Below are positions 32,750-42,122 of a stretch of DNA of 64,000 nt, in pieces. Each line of letters begins with the position of its first letter. The stretch's first letter is position 1. This stretch comes from JAEVLT01 sp044598425. GTDB taxonomy: Bacteria > Bacillota > Bacilli > Bacillales > Cytobacillaceae. The stretch spans positions 1,488,001 through 1,552,000 of the forward strand of contig CP172536.1 of NCBI GenBank assembly GCA_044598425.1, read 5' to 3'. Under the pieces are notes generated by a model, which was given only the letters and a program-made list of their open reading frames with translations, was not told where the DNA came from and did not search any database. A program made the translations under genes and the position numbers.

Positions 32750-33870
32750 TGATCGAGCTGCAGGAAGGACAAAAGGCTGTTATCCAGCAGAAGGGTGACT
32801 ATGCTGTCGTCGCCATTACAAAGCATGGAGTAGAAATTGCGCGGAAACTGGGTCATTCTTTTCAAAATGCTGATGTGTACTATATGAGTAAATTTGAGAA
32901 AGGGGATGAAGAGGCAAAAGACATTCAATTGTTCACCGGAACCGTCCGCCTCCTTCTGCCATCTCTATTTGAAACATACAAAGGGCTTATCATTATTATC
33001 TCCCTTGGAGCTGTTGTTCGTATGATTGCGCCTCTGTTAAAGGATAAGAAAACAGATCCCGCTGTCGTTGTGATCGACGATAAAGGAGAACATGTTATTA
33101 GCGTATTATCTGGACATATTGGGGGAGCAAATGAGTTAACGAAAGAGGTAGCTGCCGTTCTAAAGGCACGTCCCATTATTACAACCGCTTCTGATGTGCA
33201 GGAAACCATTCAAGTTGATTTATTTGGGAAGCGTTTTGGCTGGGTATGGGACTCTGCAGAAAAACTGACACCTGTTAGCGCTGCTGTCGTGAATGAAGAA
33301 AAGATTGCCGTCGTACAAGAGTCGGGGGAAAAAGAATGGTGGCATTATGGGCGCCCTCTTCCGGAAAATATTAAGCAATATAAATCGATTGCAGAAGCAC
33401 TGTTAGAAAAGCCATCCGCTGCTCTGGTGATTACTCATCGAAATTTATCGGAAGAGGAACAAATGATTTTACATAATGGGGTTTTATATCGGCCGAAGGT
33501 GATTGTGCTTGGGATGGGCTGCAACCGGGGGACAACTGCAGAGGAAATCGAAGCGGTTATAAATGAAACACTGGAGGAATTACACTTTTCTAGAAAAAGT
33601 GTCAAAGCTATTTGTTCGATTGATTTAAAAAAAGATGAGGCAGGATTGATTGAAGTTTCAAATAAAAACCATTGGGAGTTTATCTGTTTTACACCAGACG
33701 AACTGAATTCAATAAAATTGGTAGAACCTTCAGAAACAGTTTTTAAATATACAGGCGCATACGGCGTCAGTGAGCCGGCTGCGCTCTTATACAGCGGAGC
33801 AGAAAAATTAGAGCTTGTCAAAAAGAAATCAGGAAATGTGACCATTTCAGTTGCGGTCATTCCCTATTGA
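32749..33870 (+). CDS. cbiG: Cobalt-precorrin-5A hydrolase CbiG
   Basis: A 373-residue protein that opens the delta-lactone of cobalt-precorrin-5A and releases acetaldehyde. The N-terminal domain has IIISLGAVVRMIAPLLKDK and VISVLSGHIGGANELT. The C-terminal domain has VIVLGMGCNRGTTAEEIEAV and AYGVSEPAAL. ATG 32749 overlaps the cbiF stop and follows GGGTGGAGG; a TTG three bases upstream is possible. Both domains are complete. Confidence 0.92.
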   Translation: MIELQEGQKAVIQQKGDYAVVAITKHGVEIARKLGHSFQNADVYYMSKFEKGDEEAKDIQLFTGTVRLLLPSLFETYKGLIIIISLGAVVRMIAPLLKDKKTDPAVVVIDDKGEHVISVLSGHIGGANELTKEVAAVLKARPIITTASDVQETIQVDLFGKRFGWVWDSAEKLTPVSAAVVNEEKIAVVQESGEKEWWHYGRPLPENIKQYKSIAEALLEKPSAALVITHRNLSEEEQMILHNGVLYRPKVIVLGMGCNRGTTAEEIEAVINETLEELHFSRKSVKAICSIDLKKDEAGLIEVSNKNHWEFICFTPDELNSIKLVEPSETVFKYTGAYGVSEPAALLYSGAEKLELVKKKSGNVTISVAVIPY

Positions 33871-33885
33871 AGAGGAGGGGATTTC

Positions 33886-35256
33886 ATGTCAAATCGCAGA
33901 CTTGTGATTGCGGGTACAGGAAGCGGTGTAGGAAAAACAACCTTGACGATTGGGCTGATGTCTGCACTAAGGAAAAAGGGATATACCGTTCAGGGATTCA
34001 AATGCGGTCCCGATTATATAGACCCAACCTATCATACAGCGGTTACGGGCAGAGTTTCCAGAAATATTGACAGCTGGATGCTTAACCATGAGATGGTTAA
34101 AGAAATTGTTATCCGTGCAAGTGTTGGGGCGGATATTTCCATTATTGAAGGTGTAATGGGATTCTTTGACGGAAAAAACCCAATAAACAATAACGGCTCG
34201 ACAGCAGAAATCAGTATTATTACAGAAAGTCCGGTAGTTCTTGTTGTCAATTGTGCCAGTATGGCTCGGAGCGCTGCCGCGATTGTTAAGGGATTTCAAG
34301 AGTTTTTAAAAGAAACCCATATTGTCGGTGTGATTGCCAATCGAGTCGGCAGTGAAGGCCATTATAAAATCGTCAAAACAGCTATTGAACAAGAATGCGG
34401 CATTCCGGTTGTTGGTTATTTGAAAAAAGATCCTGATTTTTCCATCCCGGAACGGCACTTAGGGTTGATTCCATCCGTAGAACGGGGAGAGCTTAATCCG
34501 TTTTTTGATAAACTTGGCGATTTAGTACTTGAAACAATAGATATTGATTCCTTATATGAGCTGGCTAATGTTTCTCCCCTGGAAATAAAAGAATCTCAGT
34601 TTAAGAGAAGGGAGAAGGAAACGGTTCGAATTGCTGTGGCAAGGGATGCTGCATTTAACTTTTATTATCAGGAAAACCTTGAAATGTTAGAAGCGGCCGG
34701 TGCAGAGCTTGTAGAGTTCTCCCCGTTAATGGGTGAAATGTTGCCGGACCGTGTCGATGGTTTATATATTGGCGGCGGATTTCCAGAAGAATTTGCAGAA
34801 GAACTTGCAAAGAAAACAGAAGTAAAACGCTCCATTCAAACAGCCATTGAAAAAGGTCTACCGACATTAGCGGAATGCGGCGGTTTTATGTTTTTAACCG
34901 AATTTCTTGAAACGACAGATGAAAAGAGCTATGAAATGGTCGGGATTATTCCAGGTAAGGTTAAAATGCAAACAAAGCTGGCTGCATTAGGCTATCGCGA
35001 AATAACTTCAGAGGAAGGAAATTTCTTATTAAATGGGAATCTGAAAGCCCGCGGCCATGAGTTCCATTATTCTACCTTTCATCCAAAAACGGAAATTCGG
35101 CACGCCTATCAAACAAAAGGCATGCGCGGGTATAAACAAGAAGGATATATGCAAGGAAGCTTAATCGCCGGTTATACTCATTTTCATTTTGGTTCGTGCC
35201 CTGAGTTGATTGAAAATTGGGTGAAGAAATGTAAGGAGTTTCAAGAAAATGGCTAA
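33886..35256 (+). CDS. cbiA: Cobyrinate a,c-diamide synthase CbiA
   Basis: A 456-residue glutamine amidotransferase. The N-terminal ATP-binding domain has the P-loop IAGTGSGVGKTTLTIGL and CGPDYIDPTYH. The C-terminal class I glutaminase-like domain has YIGGGFPEEFAEEL and the nucleophile cysteine in LAECGGFMFLTE. It amidates side chains a and c of cobyrinic acid using glutamine and ATP. GAGGAGGGG precedes the ATG. It overlaps cbiP by eight bases. Confidence 0.94.
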   Translation: MSNRRLVIAGTGSGVGKTTLTIGLMSALRKKGYTVQGFKCGPDYIDPTYHTAVTGRVSRNIDSWMLNHEMVKEIVIRASVGADISIIEGVMGFFDGKNPINNNGSTAEISIITESPVVLVVNCASMARSAAAIVKGFQEFLKETHIVGVIANRVGSEGHYKIVKTAIEQECGIPVVGYLKKDPDFSIPERHLGLIPSVERGELNPFFDKLGDLVLETIDIDSLYELANVSPLEIKESQFKRREKETVRIAVARDAAFNFYYQENLEMLEAAGAELVEFSPLMGEMLPDRVDGLYIGGGFPEEFAEELAKKTEVKRSIQTAIEKGLPTLAECGGFMFLTEFLETTDEKSYEMVGIIPGKVKMQTKLAALGYREITSEEGNFLLNGNLKARGHEFHYSTFHPKTEIRHAYQTKGMRGYKQEGYMQGSLIAGYTHFHFGSCPELIENWVKKCKEFQENG

Positions 35257-36766
35257 GGCACTCCCACTTATGTTTCAAGGTACGAATTCTGATGTTGGCA
35301 AAAGTGTTGTGGTAACGGCATTTTGCCGTATTTTCGTGCAGGACGGACATAAAACGGTTCCATTCAAATCACAAAATATGGCTTTAAATTCTTATATAAC
35401 AGTTGATGGAAAAGAAATAGGCAGAGCCCAAGGCGTACAGGCAGAAGCAGCAGGCATTCAGGCAACAACCTATATGAATCCGATTTTAATCAAGCCAAAC
35501 CGGGATAATGAATCTCAAATTGTTGTACATGGAAAGCCGTATAAGAACATGGAAGCCGTTGTTTATCGGAAGGAATTTTTTCAAACAGGAATAGAGCTTA
35601 TTCAAGAATCTCTTTCTATTCTCTCAGAAAACTACGAACGGATTGTCATTGAAGGGGCTGGCAGTCCTGCCGAAATTAATCTAAATGACCGAGAATTAGT
35701 GAATATGCGTGTCGCAAGAATGGCGAATGCCCCCGTCATTTTGATTGGTGATATTGAAAAAGGGGGGGTTTTTGCGAGTTTAGTAGGTACCCTTCAGCTA
35801 ATGGAACCGGAGGATCGGGATCGGGTGATTGGGGTTATCATAAACAAATTCCGGGGAGATGTTCGACTGCTAGAATCCGGATTGACGTGGTTTGAAGAAT
35901 ATACAGGAAAACCAGTTCTCGGTGTGATCCCCTATCTGGACAATTTAAATATAGATGCTGAGGATTCGGTTATTTTAAATCAATATTCATCCATTCCAAA
36001 TACAGAAAAAGAACTGGATATTGCCGTCATCCAGTATCCGAAGATCTCCAATTTCACCGATGTGGATCCCTTTTTTGCCGAGCCAGATTGTCATGTCCGT
36101 TTTATCACGAGAGCCGAACAATTGCACAATCCAGATTTAGTGATTCTGCCGGGAAGCAAGAATACAATCGAAGATTTTCTGTTTTTGAGAAAAAGTGGCA
36201 TCGCACAAAAATTATTGGAATTACAGCAAAAGAAAAAATCAGTGATCTTTGGGATATGCGGAGGATATCAAATGCTCGGTGAAGAAATCCAAGACCCCTT
36301 TGCGATTGAGTCCCGGCATCAAGAAATAGAAGGACTTCGCTTACTGCCAATCCGGACGACCATTACAAAAGAAAAGACGACCGTATTATCAAATGGATCC
36401 CTAAATCTTTGCGGAAAGAGCTATAGTGTAACAGGTTATGAGATTCATATGGGCGAAACAGAGACGACGGGAGACTGTCAGAGGCTTATTTATACAAAGA
36501 GTCAATCAGACGGCTGCAAAACGGCAGATGAAAAAATAATCGGTACCTATTTTCATGGTATTTTTCATAATGATGAATTTCGCAAGGAACTGCTTAATCA
36601 GATTCGCGACACAAAGGGATTGGCACCAATACATAATCGTGTTTCATACAACCAATTGCGTGAAGAAGCGTTTGATTGTTTAGCCGATCATGTAAGAAGA
36701 CAAATAAAACTCGATTACATTGAACAAAAAATGATGGAATTTCAAAAAAGGAGGATTACCCAATGA
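35249..36766 (+). CDS. cbiP: Cobyric acid synthase CbiP
   Basis: A 505-residue amidotransferase that amidates side chains b, d, e and g. The P-loop domain begins MFQGTNSDVGKSVVVTAFCR and has SQNMALNSYIT. The glutaminase domain has LPGSKNTIEDFLFLR and the catalytic cysteine in FGICGGYQMLG, with the histidine in GTYFHGIFHN. It overlaps cobT by four bases. Length and motifs are normal. Confidence 0.94.
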   Translation: MAKALPLMFQGTNSDVGKSVVVTAFCRIFVQDGHKTVPFKSQNMALNSYITVDGKEIGRAQGVQAEAAGIQATTYMNPILIKPNRDNESQIVVHGKPYKNMEAVVYRKEFFQTGIELIQESLSILSENYERIVIEGAGSPAEINLNDRELVNMRVARMANAPVILIGDIEKGGVFASLVGTLQLMEPEDRDRVIGVIINKFRGDVRLLESGLTWFEEYTGKPVLGVIPYLDNLNIDAEDSVILNQYSSIPNTEKELDIAVIQYPKISNFTDVDPFFAEPDCHVRFITRAEQLHNPDLVILPGSKNTIEDFLFLRKSGIAQKLLELQQKKKSVIFGICGGYQMLGEEIQDPFAIESRHQEIEGLRLLPIRTTITKEKTTVLSNGSLNLCGKSYSVTGYEIHMGETETTGDCQRLIYTKSQSDGCKTADEKIIGTYFHGIFHNDEFRKELLNQIRDTKGLAPIHNRVSYNQLREEAFDCLADHVRRQIKLDYIEQKMMEFQKRRITQ

Positions 36767-37803
36767 GTGAGGTAAAACTTAAGATTCAACCTTTAGATAA
36801 AGAAATGGGTCAAAAGGTCCGGGAGTATATAGATACATTAACAAAGCCTCTGGGAAGTTTAGGAAGATTAGAAGAATTGGCCATTCAGTTGGCAGAAATG
36901 ACTTCTGAAACATTTCCTGTTGTGTCACCGCCTGGAGTAATTGTGTTTGCCGCTGATCACGGTGTAGTCGATGAAGGTGTCTCAGCTTTTCCACAAGAAG
37001 TTACGGTGCAAATGGTGATGAACTTTTTAAACAGGGGGGCTGCCATTAATGTCTTTAGCAAGCAAATTGGTGCCACGTTTGAAGTGGTTGATATTGGCGT
37101 AGCAGCAGATATTGAGGCTGATGGGGTAGTGAAACGAAAAGTTCGGTATGGGACAGCTAATTTTTGCAAACAAGATGCCATGACAAGAGAAGAAGTAGAG
37201 AAAGCAATCGCGGTTGGATATGAACGAGCTGAAAAAATGATTCAAAAAGGAAGCAAATGCTTAATTCTTGGAGAAATGGGAATTGGAAATACGACCCCAA
37301 GCAGTGCCATATTAGCTGTTTTAAGTGGTCGAGAAGTTAGTACTCTTGTCGGCCGGGGAACAGGGATTGCTTCAGAAAAAATTATCCATAAGCAAGAGGT
37401 CATTGCACAGGCACTAAAGGAAAGAAGGCCTAATCGGAACGACCCCATTGATATCCTGACAAAAGTGGGCGGATTGGAAATTGCAGGAATGACCGGTGCG
37501 ATGTTAGCGGGAGCAGCATATCGGGTTCCAATCCTTGTAGACGGGTTTATTTGTACAATATCCGCACTTCTGACAAAAGAAATTTGCAACACAGCAAGTG
37601 ATTATATGATCGTTGGACATCGTTCAGTTGAACCCGGACACGAAATAGCCCTTCAGTTATTAGGAAAGAAGCCTATTCTAGATTTAGGTTTGCGATTAGG
37701 TGAAGGCAGCGGGGCGGCAGTTGCCTATCCGATTTTAGAGTCAGCGACTTTGATGCTTAAAGAAATGGCCACTTTTACATCTGCGGGCGTATCGAAAGTG
37801 TAA
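36763..37803 (+). CDS. cobT: Nicotinate-nucleotide:dimethylbenzimidazole phosphoribosyltransferase CobT
   Basis: A 346-residue enzyme that makes alpha-ribazole phosphate from nicotinate mononucleotide and 5,6-dimethylbenzimidazole. Motifs are LTKPLGSLGRLEELA, VFAADHGVVDEGVSAFPQEV, LGEMGIGNTTPSSAI and the catalytic-glutamate loop GLRLGEGSGAAVA. Its substrate base is expected from bluB further down the same gene run. It overlaps cbiP (ATGA). Confidence 0.94.
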   Translation: MSEVKLKIQPLDKEMGQKVREYIDTLTKPLGSLGRLEELAIQLAEMTSETFPVVSPPGVIVFAADHGVVDEGVSAFPQEVTVQMVMNFLNRGAAINVFSKQIGATFEVVDIGVAADIEADGVVKRKVRYGTANFCKQDAMTREEVEKAIAVGYERAEKMIQKGSKCLILGEMGIGNTTPSSAILAVLSGREVSTLVGRGTGIASEKIIHKQEVIAQALKERRPNRNDPIDILTKVGGLEIAGMTGAMLAGAAYRVPILVDGFICTISALLTKEICNTASDYMIVGHRSVEPGHEIALQLLGKKPILDLGLRLGEGSGAAVAYPILESATLMLKEMATFTSAGVSKV

Positions 37804-37822
37804 CGGTAAAAGGAGATGGATC

Positions 37823-38623
37823 ATGACTAATGGAAAAGTGTACCTTGTCGGTGCCGGACCGGGAGATCCGAAGCTCATCACCGTTTATGGGATGGAGTGC
37901 ATCCAAAAAGCGGATGTTATTTTATATGATCGTTTAGTTAATGAAGCACTATTAAAGTATGCAAAAGATGATGCAGAATTGATTTTTTGCGGAAAGCGCC
38001 CAGGAAAGCATCACCTTATTCAAGAACAAATTCATCAGCTCTTAATAGAAAAGGCAATGATGGGAAAAACCGTCACCCGTTTAAAAGGGGGCGATCCATG
38101 CATATTTGGCCGTGTTGGTGAAGAAGCGGAAGAATTGGCTGGCCAAGGCATACCATTTGAAATCGTGCCAGGTATTACATCTGGAATTGCTGCACCCGCC
38201 TATGCGGGAATTCCCGTTACCCATCGTGATTACGCTTCTTCCTTTGCAATCGTTACTGGCCACAGTCGAGCTGAAAAGGAACAAGATCATTTGAATTGGT
38301 CCGCGCTTGCCCAAGGGATTGATACGATTGCATTTTATATGGGGATTGGGAATTTAAACTATATATGCACCAGGTTAATAGAGCATGGAAAAAGCCCGAA
38401 TACGAAGGCGGCCATTATTCAATGGGGAACAACAACACAGCAGAGGACCATTACAGGAAACTTAAACAATATCGAAGAACGAGCTACAAAAGAAGGTATA
38501 ACCCATCCTGCCATTGTCCTTGTTGGGGATGTCGTAGGGGTTCGGGAAAAAATAAGATGGTTTCAAGAAGGAGAAGAAAAAAAAGTGGGCAAAGGGAGGG
38601 AGCCACGTGTCGATTATAGCTGA
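37823..38623 (+). CDS. cobA: Uroporphyrinogen-III C-methyltransferase (SUMT)
   Basis: A 266-residue SAM methylase with LVGAGPGDPKLITVYG, VTRLKGGDPCIFGRVGEEA and VPGITSGIAAPAYAGIPVTH. It makes precorrin-2 by methylating C2 and C7 of uroporphyrinogen III. It lacks the dehydrogenase/ferrochelatase part of the CysG fusion, so precorrin-2 oxidation to sirohydrochlorin must come from a gene elsewhere. The corresponding gene is called cysGA in B. megaterium. It overlaps the nitroreductase gene by 17 bases. Confidence 0.92.
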   Translation: MTNGKVYLVGAGPGDPKLITVYGMECIQKADVILYDRLVNEALLKYAKDDAELIFCGKRPGKHHLIQEQIHQLLIEKAMMGKTVTRLKGGDPCIFGRVGEEAEELAGQGIPFEIVPGITSGIAAPAYAGIPVTHRDYASSFAIVTGHSRAEKEQDHLNWSALAQGIDTIAFYMGIGNLNYICTRLIEHGKSPNTKAAIIQWGTTTQQRTITGNLNNIEERATKEGITHPAIVLVGDVVGVREKIRWFQEGEEKKVGKGREPRVDYS

Positions 38624-39176
38624 GATTAAAAGTCGAAGAGCCATTCGAGATTATGCTCAACGAGATGTTGAAGATGAAAAAATTAAAATATTGTTAGAAG
38701 CAGCAACATGGGCCCCGAATGATCGAATGCGGGAACCATGGGGATTTTTTGTGATAAAAGGAGAAGCCAAAAAACGGTACGAGACTTTGGCAATCAAATA
38801 TTTGCAGGATCGTTTTCCAACGAAACCCCATTTGGTGGAGAAATCCTTAATGGTACTAAAAACTACACCGGTTCATATTGTCGTAACAGCCGATATGGTT
38901 CCGGGGGATGAAGAGGCTTCTTTGGATAATGAATACGCCGTATGTTGTGCCATCCATTCGATGTGGCTAGCTGCAAAAGAATTGGGCTTAGGGCTGGTTT
39001 GGCGGACAAGGGGCGTAGGACTTGTCCGTGATGAGCGAATGTTTAAGTTTATCGGATCACCTGAAAATAAAAAAATAATCGGAAATCTTTTTATCGGTTA
39101 TCCAGATAATGACGCATTAAAAAAAATCAAAGTGCCAGAGCGAACATCCTTTGAAGAAAAAACAGTCTGGCTGTAA
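38607..39176 (+). CDS. cbiY: Nitroreductase-family protein, CbiY-like
   Basis: A 189-residue FMN-dependent nitroreductase-fold protein (EIKSRRAIRDY at the start, ATWAPNDRMREPWGFFVI, YAVCCAIHSMWLAAKELGLG). GTG 38607 follows GGGAGGGAG and lies inside the end of cobA. Its place between the SUMT and cobalamin adenosyltransferase genes is the same as cbiY in the B. megaterium operon. It is distinct from the BluB-type protein at 45399. Its role is unproven; reduction of cobalt or flavin for adenosylation by the next gene product is a reasonable guess. Confidence 0.75.
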   Translation: MSIIAEIKSRRAIRDYAQRDVEDEKIKILLEAATWAPNDRMREPWGFFVIKGEAKKRYETLAIKYLQDRFPTKPHLVEKSLMVLKTTPVHIVVTADMVPGDEEASLDNEYAVCCAIHSMWLAAKELGLGLVWRTRGVGLVRDERMFKFIGSPENKKIIGNLFIGYPDNDALKKIKVPERTSFEEKTVWL

Positions 39177-39191
39177 GGAAGAGGTTTCGGG

Positions 39192-39743
39192 ATGGGGGAA
39201 GAAAACAAAAAAAATTTTGGTCTAACATTAGTATACACTGGCGATGGAAAAGGGAAAACAACGGCTGCCCTTGGACTTGCCATTCGTGCCGCAGGACGAG
39301 GGAAGCGGGTATTAATCATCCAATATATTAAATCGCCCCAAAGAACTTATGGGGAAAAAATCATGTTAGAAAAATTGAACATTGAAATCTTTCAAACAGG
39401 AGTAGGCTTTACATGGACAAAAACACCTGAGGAGCATCGAGAGGCATTAAAAACAGCGTGGGCCTTTACGAAAGAAAAGGTGCTCTTTGGCGGATATGAT
39501 GTGGTCATTTTAGATGAACTGAATAATGCCCTAGCGATTGAAAAATTTCCTATTGATGATGTACTTCCATTGAAGGAGGTCCTTGATTTGATCCGACACC
39601 GCCCCAAAGAGATGCATCTTGTCATAACCGGACGGTCTGCAAAAGAGGAAATCATGGCTTGCGCGGATTTAGTAACGGAAATGAAGGCCGTGAAGCATTA
39701 TTATAATGAAGGAATTCCTGCGGTGAAGGGAATTGAGTTTTAA
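39192..39743 (+). CDS. cobO: Cob(I)yrinic acid a,c-diamide adenosyltransferase, CobO/BtuR type
   Basis: A 183-residue ATP:corrinoid adenosyltransferase. The P-loop is TGDGKGKTTAALGLAIRAAG, and VVILDELNNAL provides the acidic Walker-B-like segment. It attaches the adenosyl group to reduced cobalt. It is 15 bases after the nitroreductase gene, and its stop overlaps the cobD start (TAATG). In B. megaterium the gene is named btuR. Confidence 0.93.
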   Translation: MGEENKKNFGLTLVYTGDGKGKTTAALGLAIRAAGRGKRVLIIQYIKSPQRTYGEKIMLEKLNIEIFQTGVGFTWTKTPEEHREALKTAWAFTKEKVLFGGYDVVILDELNNALAIEKFPIDDVLPLKEVLDLIRHRPKEMHLVITGRSAKEEIMACADLVTEMKAVKHYYNEGIPAVKGIEF

Positions 39744-40846
39744 TGACATTGATTGAAAAGTATGGACATGGCGGTGATTTACTTACCGCTCATCAGCTAT
39801 TTAATAAGGATTCCAGCCAGTTCTTAGATTTCAGTGCCAATATTAATCCGCTCGGTCCGCCTGCTAGAGTAATAGGATTGTTAAAGGAGCGGCTTGAAAC
39901 CATTGTTCATTATCCAGATCCTGCACATCGAGTATTAAAACAAAAGCTGGCTAAAAAGCATTCGGTTTCACCGGAGCATATTTTGATTGGAAATGGTGCA
40001 GCGGAGTGTATCGCCCTTGTGCTGTTGGGGTTACAGCCCCAAACAGTGGGGGTTATATACCCTTGCTTTTCGGAATATGAGCAGCTGGCATTATCCTATG
40101 GTGCAAAAATCAAAACGTGCTTCGGTAAGCTTGCTCTAGATTTTAAACCCGCTCGGTCAGAGTTACTTCAGCTGATTTCAGAAACCGACCTTGTTTTTAT
40201 TGGCCATCCAAACAATCCAACAGGAATCATGTACTCAATGGAAGAACTAGTCGAAATGGCGGAACAGGCAGATCAAACAAATACATATTTAGTAATTGAC
40301 GAAGCTTTTATTGACTTTCTGCCAAATCAGAAACAAAACACTCTTCTCCAAGAACTGGAAAAATTTAAACATGTTTTGCTTATTCGATCGATGACCAAGT
40401 TCTATGCGATACCCGGCCTTCGTCTTGGATATGTGATTTCCCGTCCTGCACTTATTTCAAAACTGCAGGGAAAACAAGTAACCTGGAGTGTAAACCAAAT
40501 GGCGCTCGTTGCAGGGGAAGCATGCCTAGAGGAAACGGAATATGAAGGAGAAACAATTGCACTCGTTCAGGAACAAAGAGGATCTATTAAACGCTCAATA
40601 GAAGAGAATTTGGGGTGGATTGTCTTTCCGGGTCAGGCTAATTTTCTCTTAGTCAGGCTTACAGAGAAGATCACATCCGCCGAATTACAATGGAAAATGG
40701 GACAAAAAGGAATCTTAATCCGATCTTGCTCTATGTATCCAGGATTAACGAACAAGGATTTTCGGATTGCAATTAGAACAGAGCAAGAAAATCACTATCT
40801 CATTCAAGCCTTTAACGAAGTGGTTAAAGAGGGGAAGGAATTATGA
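39743..40846 (+). CDS. cobD: L-threonine-O-3-phosphate decarboxylase CobD (PLP enzyme)
   Basis: A 367-residue class II aminotransferase-fold protein. It has DFSANINPLGPP near the N terminus, GHPNNPTGIMYS, VIDEAFIDFLP, and the PLP lysine in RSMTKFYAIPGLRLGY. It decarboxylates threonine phosphate to (R)-1-aminopropan-2-ol phosphate. The PduX-like kinase at 44429 can supply the threonine phosphate. It overlaps both neighbours by one to four bases. Confidence 0.92.
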   Translation: MTLIEKYGHGGDLLTAHQLFNKDSSQFLDFSANINPLGPPARVIGLLKERLETIVHYPDPAHRVLKQKLAKKHSVSPEHILIGNGAAECIALVLLGLQPQTVGVIYPCFSEYEQLALSYGAKIKTCFGKLALDFKPARSELLQLISETDLVFIGHPNNPTGIMYSMEELVEMAEQADQTNTYLVIDEAFIDFLPNQKQNTLLQELEKFKHVLLIRSMTKFYAIPGLRLGYVISRPALISKLQGKQVTWSVNQMALVAGEACLEETEYEGETIALVQEQRGSIKRSIEENLGWIVFPGQANFLLVRLTEKITSAELQWKMGQKGILIRSCSMYPGLTNKDFRIAIRTEQENHYLIQAFNEVVKEGKEL

Positions 40847-41379
40847 CATTAACCTATATAACAGGTGGAATTCGCTCAGGTAAAAGTAAACTGGCTGAAC
40901 AGCTTGCGGCCTTTAAGGAAGGCACTGTCCTTTATGTAGCTTTTGGGGTTGAAACCGATGAAGAAATGGAAAGGCGAATTCGTAACCACAAAAAGCGCCG
41001 TCCAAGCGATTGGGGGGTCCTTGAAAAGCCAAATGAGCTCGTTGGATTTCAAACGGTCTATCAAAAGTATGATGTTATTTTAGTTGATTGTATCTCTTCG
41101 TGGTTAGCAAACAGGTGCATGATGGTACCAGAGAGGGAGATAAAGGAAGAAAAAAGCAAGGCGTGTATTATAAATGAAGTGGAAGAATGGTTGAAAGGGA
41201 TTCGAGAGCAAAAGCAGCATATCATCGTTGTATCGAACGAAGTCGGTATGGGCGGGGTCGCGTTATCGTCCTTGGGACGTTTTTTTCAGGATGTTCTTGG
41301 AAAAGTCAATCAGATGATTGCACATGAATCAGATGAAGCTTACGCCGTCCTTTCAGGTCTGCCGATGAGGCTGAAATAA
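40843..41379 (+). CDS. cobU: Adenosylcobinamide kinase/guanylyltransferase CobU
   Basis: A 178-residue bifunctional enzyme with the P-loop YITGGIRSGKSKLAEQLA, the guanylylated histidine in RIRNHKKRRPSDW, DCISSWLANR, and VVSNEVGMGGV. It phosphorylates adenosylcobinamide and adds GMP to give adenosyl-GDP-cobinamide. It overlaps cobD (ATGA) and cobS (TAATG). Confidence 0.93.
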   Translation: MTLTYITGGIRSGKSKLAEQLAAFKEGTVLYVAFGVETDEEMERRIRNHKKRRPSDWGVLEKPNELVGFQTVYQKYDVILVDCISSWLANRCMMVPEREIKEEKSKACIINEVEEWLKGIREQKQHIIVVSNEVGMGGVALSSLGRFFQDVLGKVNQMIAHESDEAYAVLSGLPMRLK

Positions 41380-42122
41380 TGAAAGCATTCCTAGCAGCAC
41401 TCATGTTTCTAACTCGAGTTCCCGTTCCAAACATCCATGTTTCCAGTGCGGATTGGAAAAAAAGCACAGTCTACTTTCCGTTGATCGGTTTGATTATTGG
41501 TGCATTATTATGGCTTGCTTTTTGGGGGCTTGAAATTCTGTTTATGCCTCCTGTATCGGCGTTTCTAATTGTTCTAGTATGGATTTGGATTACAGGCGGT
41601 CTGCATATTGATGGATGGATGGATTTAGCTGATGGATTCGGCAGCAACCGCAGCCGTGAAGAAATGCTTGAAATTATGAAGGACAGTCGTGTCGGAGCCA
41701 TGGGTGTCATTGCCGCTATTTGCTTAATTGTTGGGAAAATGGTTGCTGTGTATGAATTAGTTCAATTGAATCTACCTGTGATTCTTGTTTTTAGTCCATG
41801 GTTTTCCCGATTTTTGCTCATAAGCGCTATTAAGTATTGGCCTTATCGAAGCGAAGGAGGATTGGGAGCGGGACTTTCTACATATTTATCCCTTCCTGTT
41901 ATATTGGTCAATCTCGTATTGATCGGAACGATTAGTTATTGGTTAACAGGAGTTTATGGACTACTGCTCTTTTTGATAACCGCAACCCTGACCGTATTTT
42001 TTATCTTAAAAATTTATCGGAAATTAAAAATGTTAACGGGAGATTGCTACGGTGCCATTGTCGAGTGGAGCGAATGTCTCTGTCTTTTTCTCGCTTTAGC
42101 CATTTGGAGGTTTGCTGGATGA
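41379..42122 (+). CDS. cobS: Adenosylcobinamide-GDP ribazoletransferase CobS
   Basis: A 247-residue membrane enzyme with about six hydrophobic helices. It starts FLAALMFLTRVPVP, and the Mg-binding family motif is DGWMDLADGFGSNRS. It joins alpha-ribazole to GDP-cobinamide at the membrane. It overlaps the phosphatase start (ATGA). Confidence 0.93.
   Translation: MKAFLAALMFLTRVPVPNIHVSSADWKKSTVYFPLIGLIIGALLWLAFWGLEILFMPPVSAFLIVLVWIWITGGLHIDGWMDLADGFGSNRSREEMLEIMKDSRVGAMGVIAAICLIVGKMVAVYELVQLNLPVILVFSPWFSRFLLISAIKYWPYRSEGGLGAGLSTYLSLPVILVNLVLIGTISYWLTGVYGLLLFLITATLTVFFILKIYRKLKMLTGDCYGAIVEWSECLCLFLALAIWRFAG

Noticed and set aside
41939..42118. N-terminal extension of cobC by 60 codons
   Set aside because: It lies wholly within cobS in another frame; the phosphatase motif begins directly after ATG 42119.
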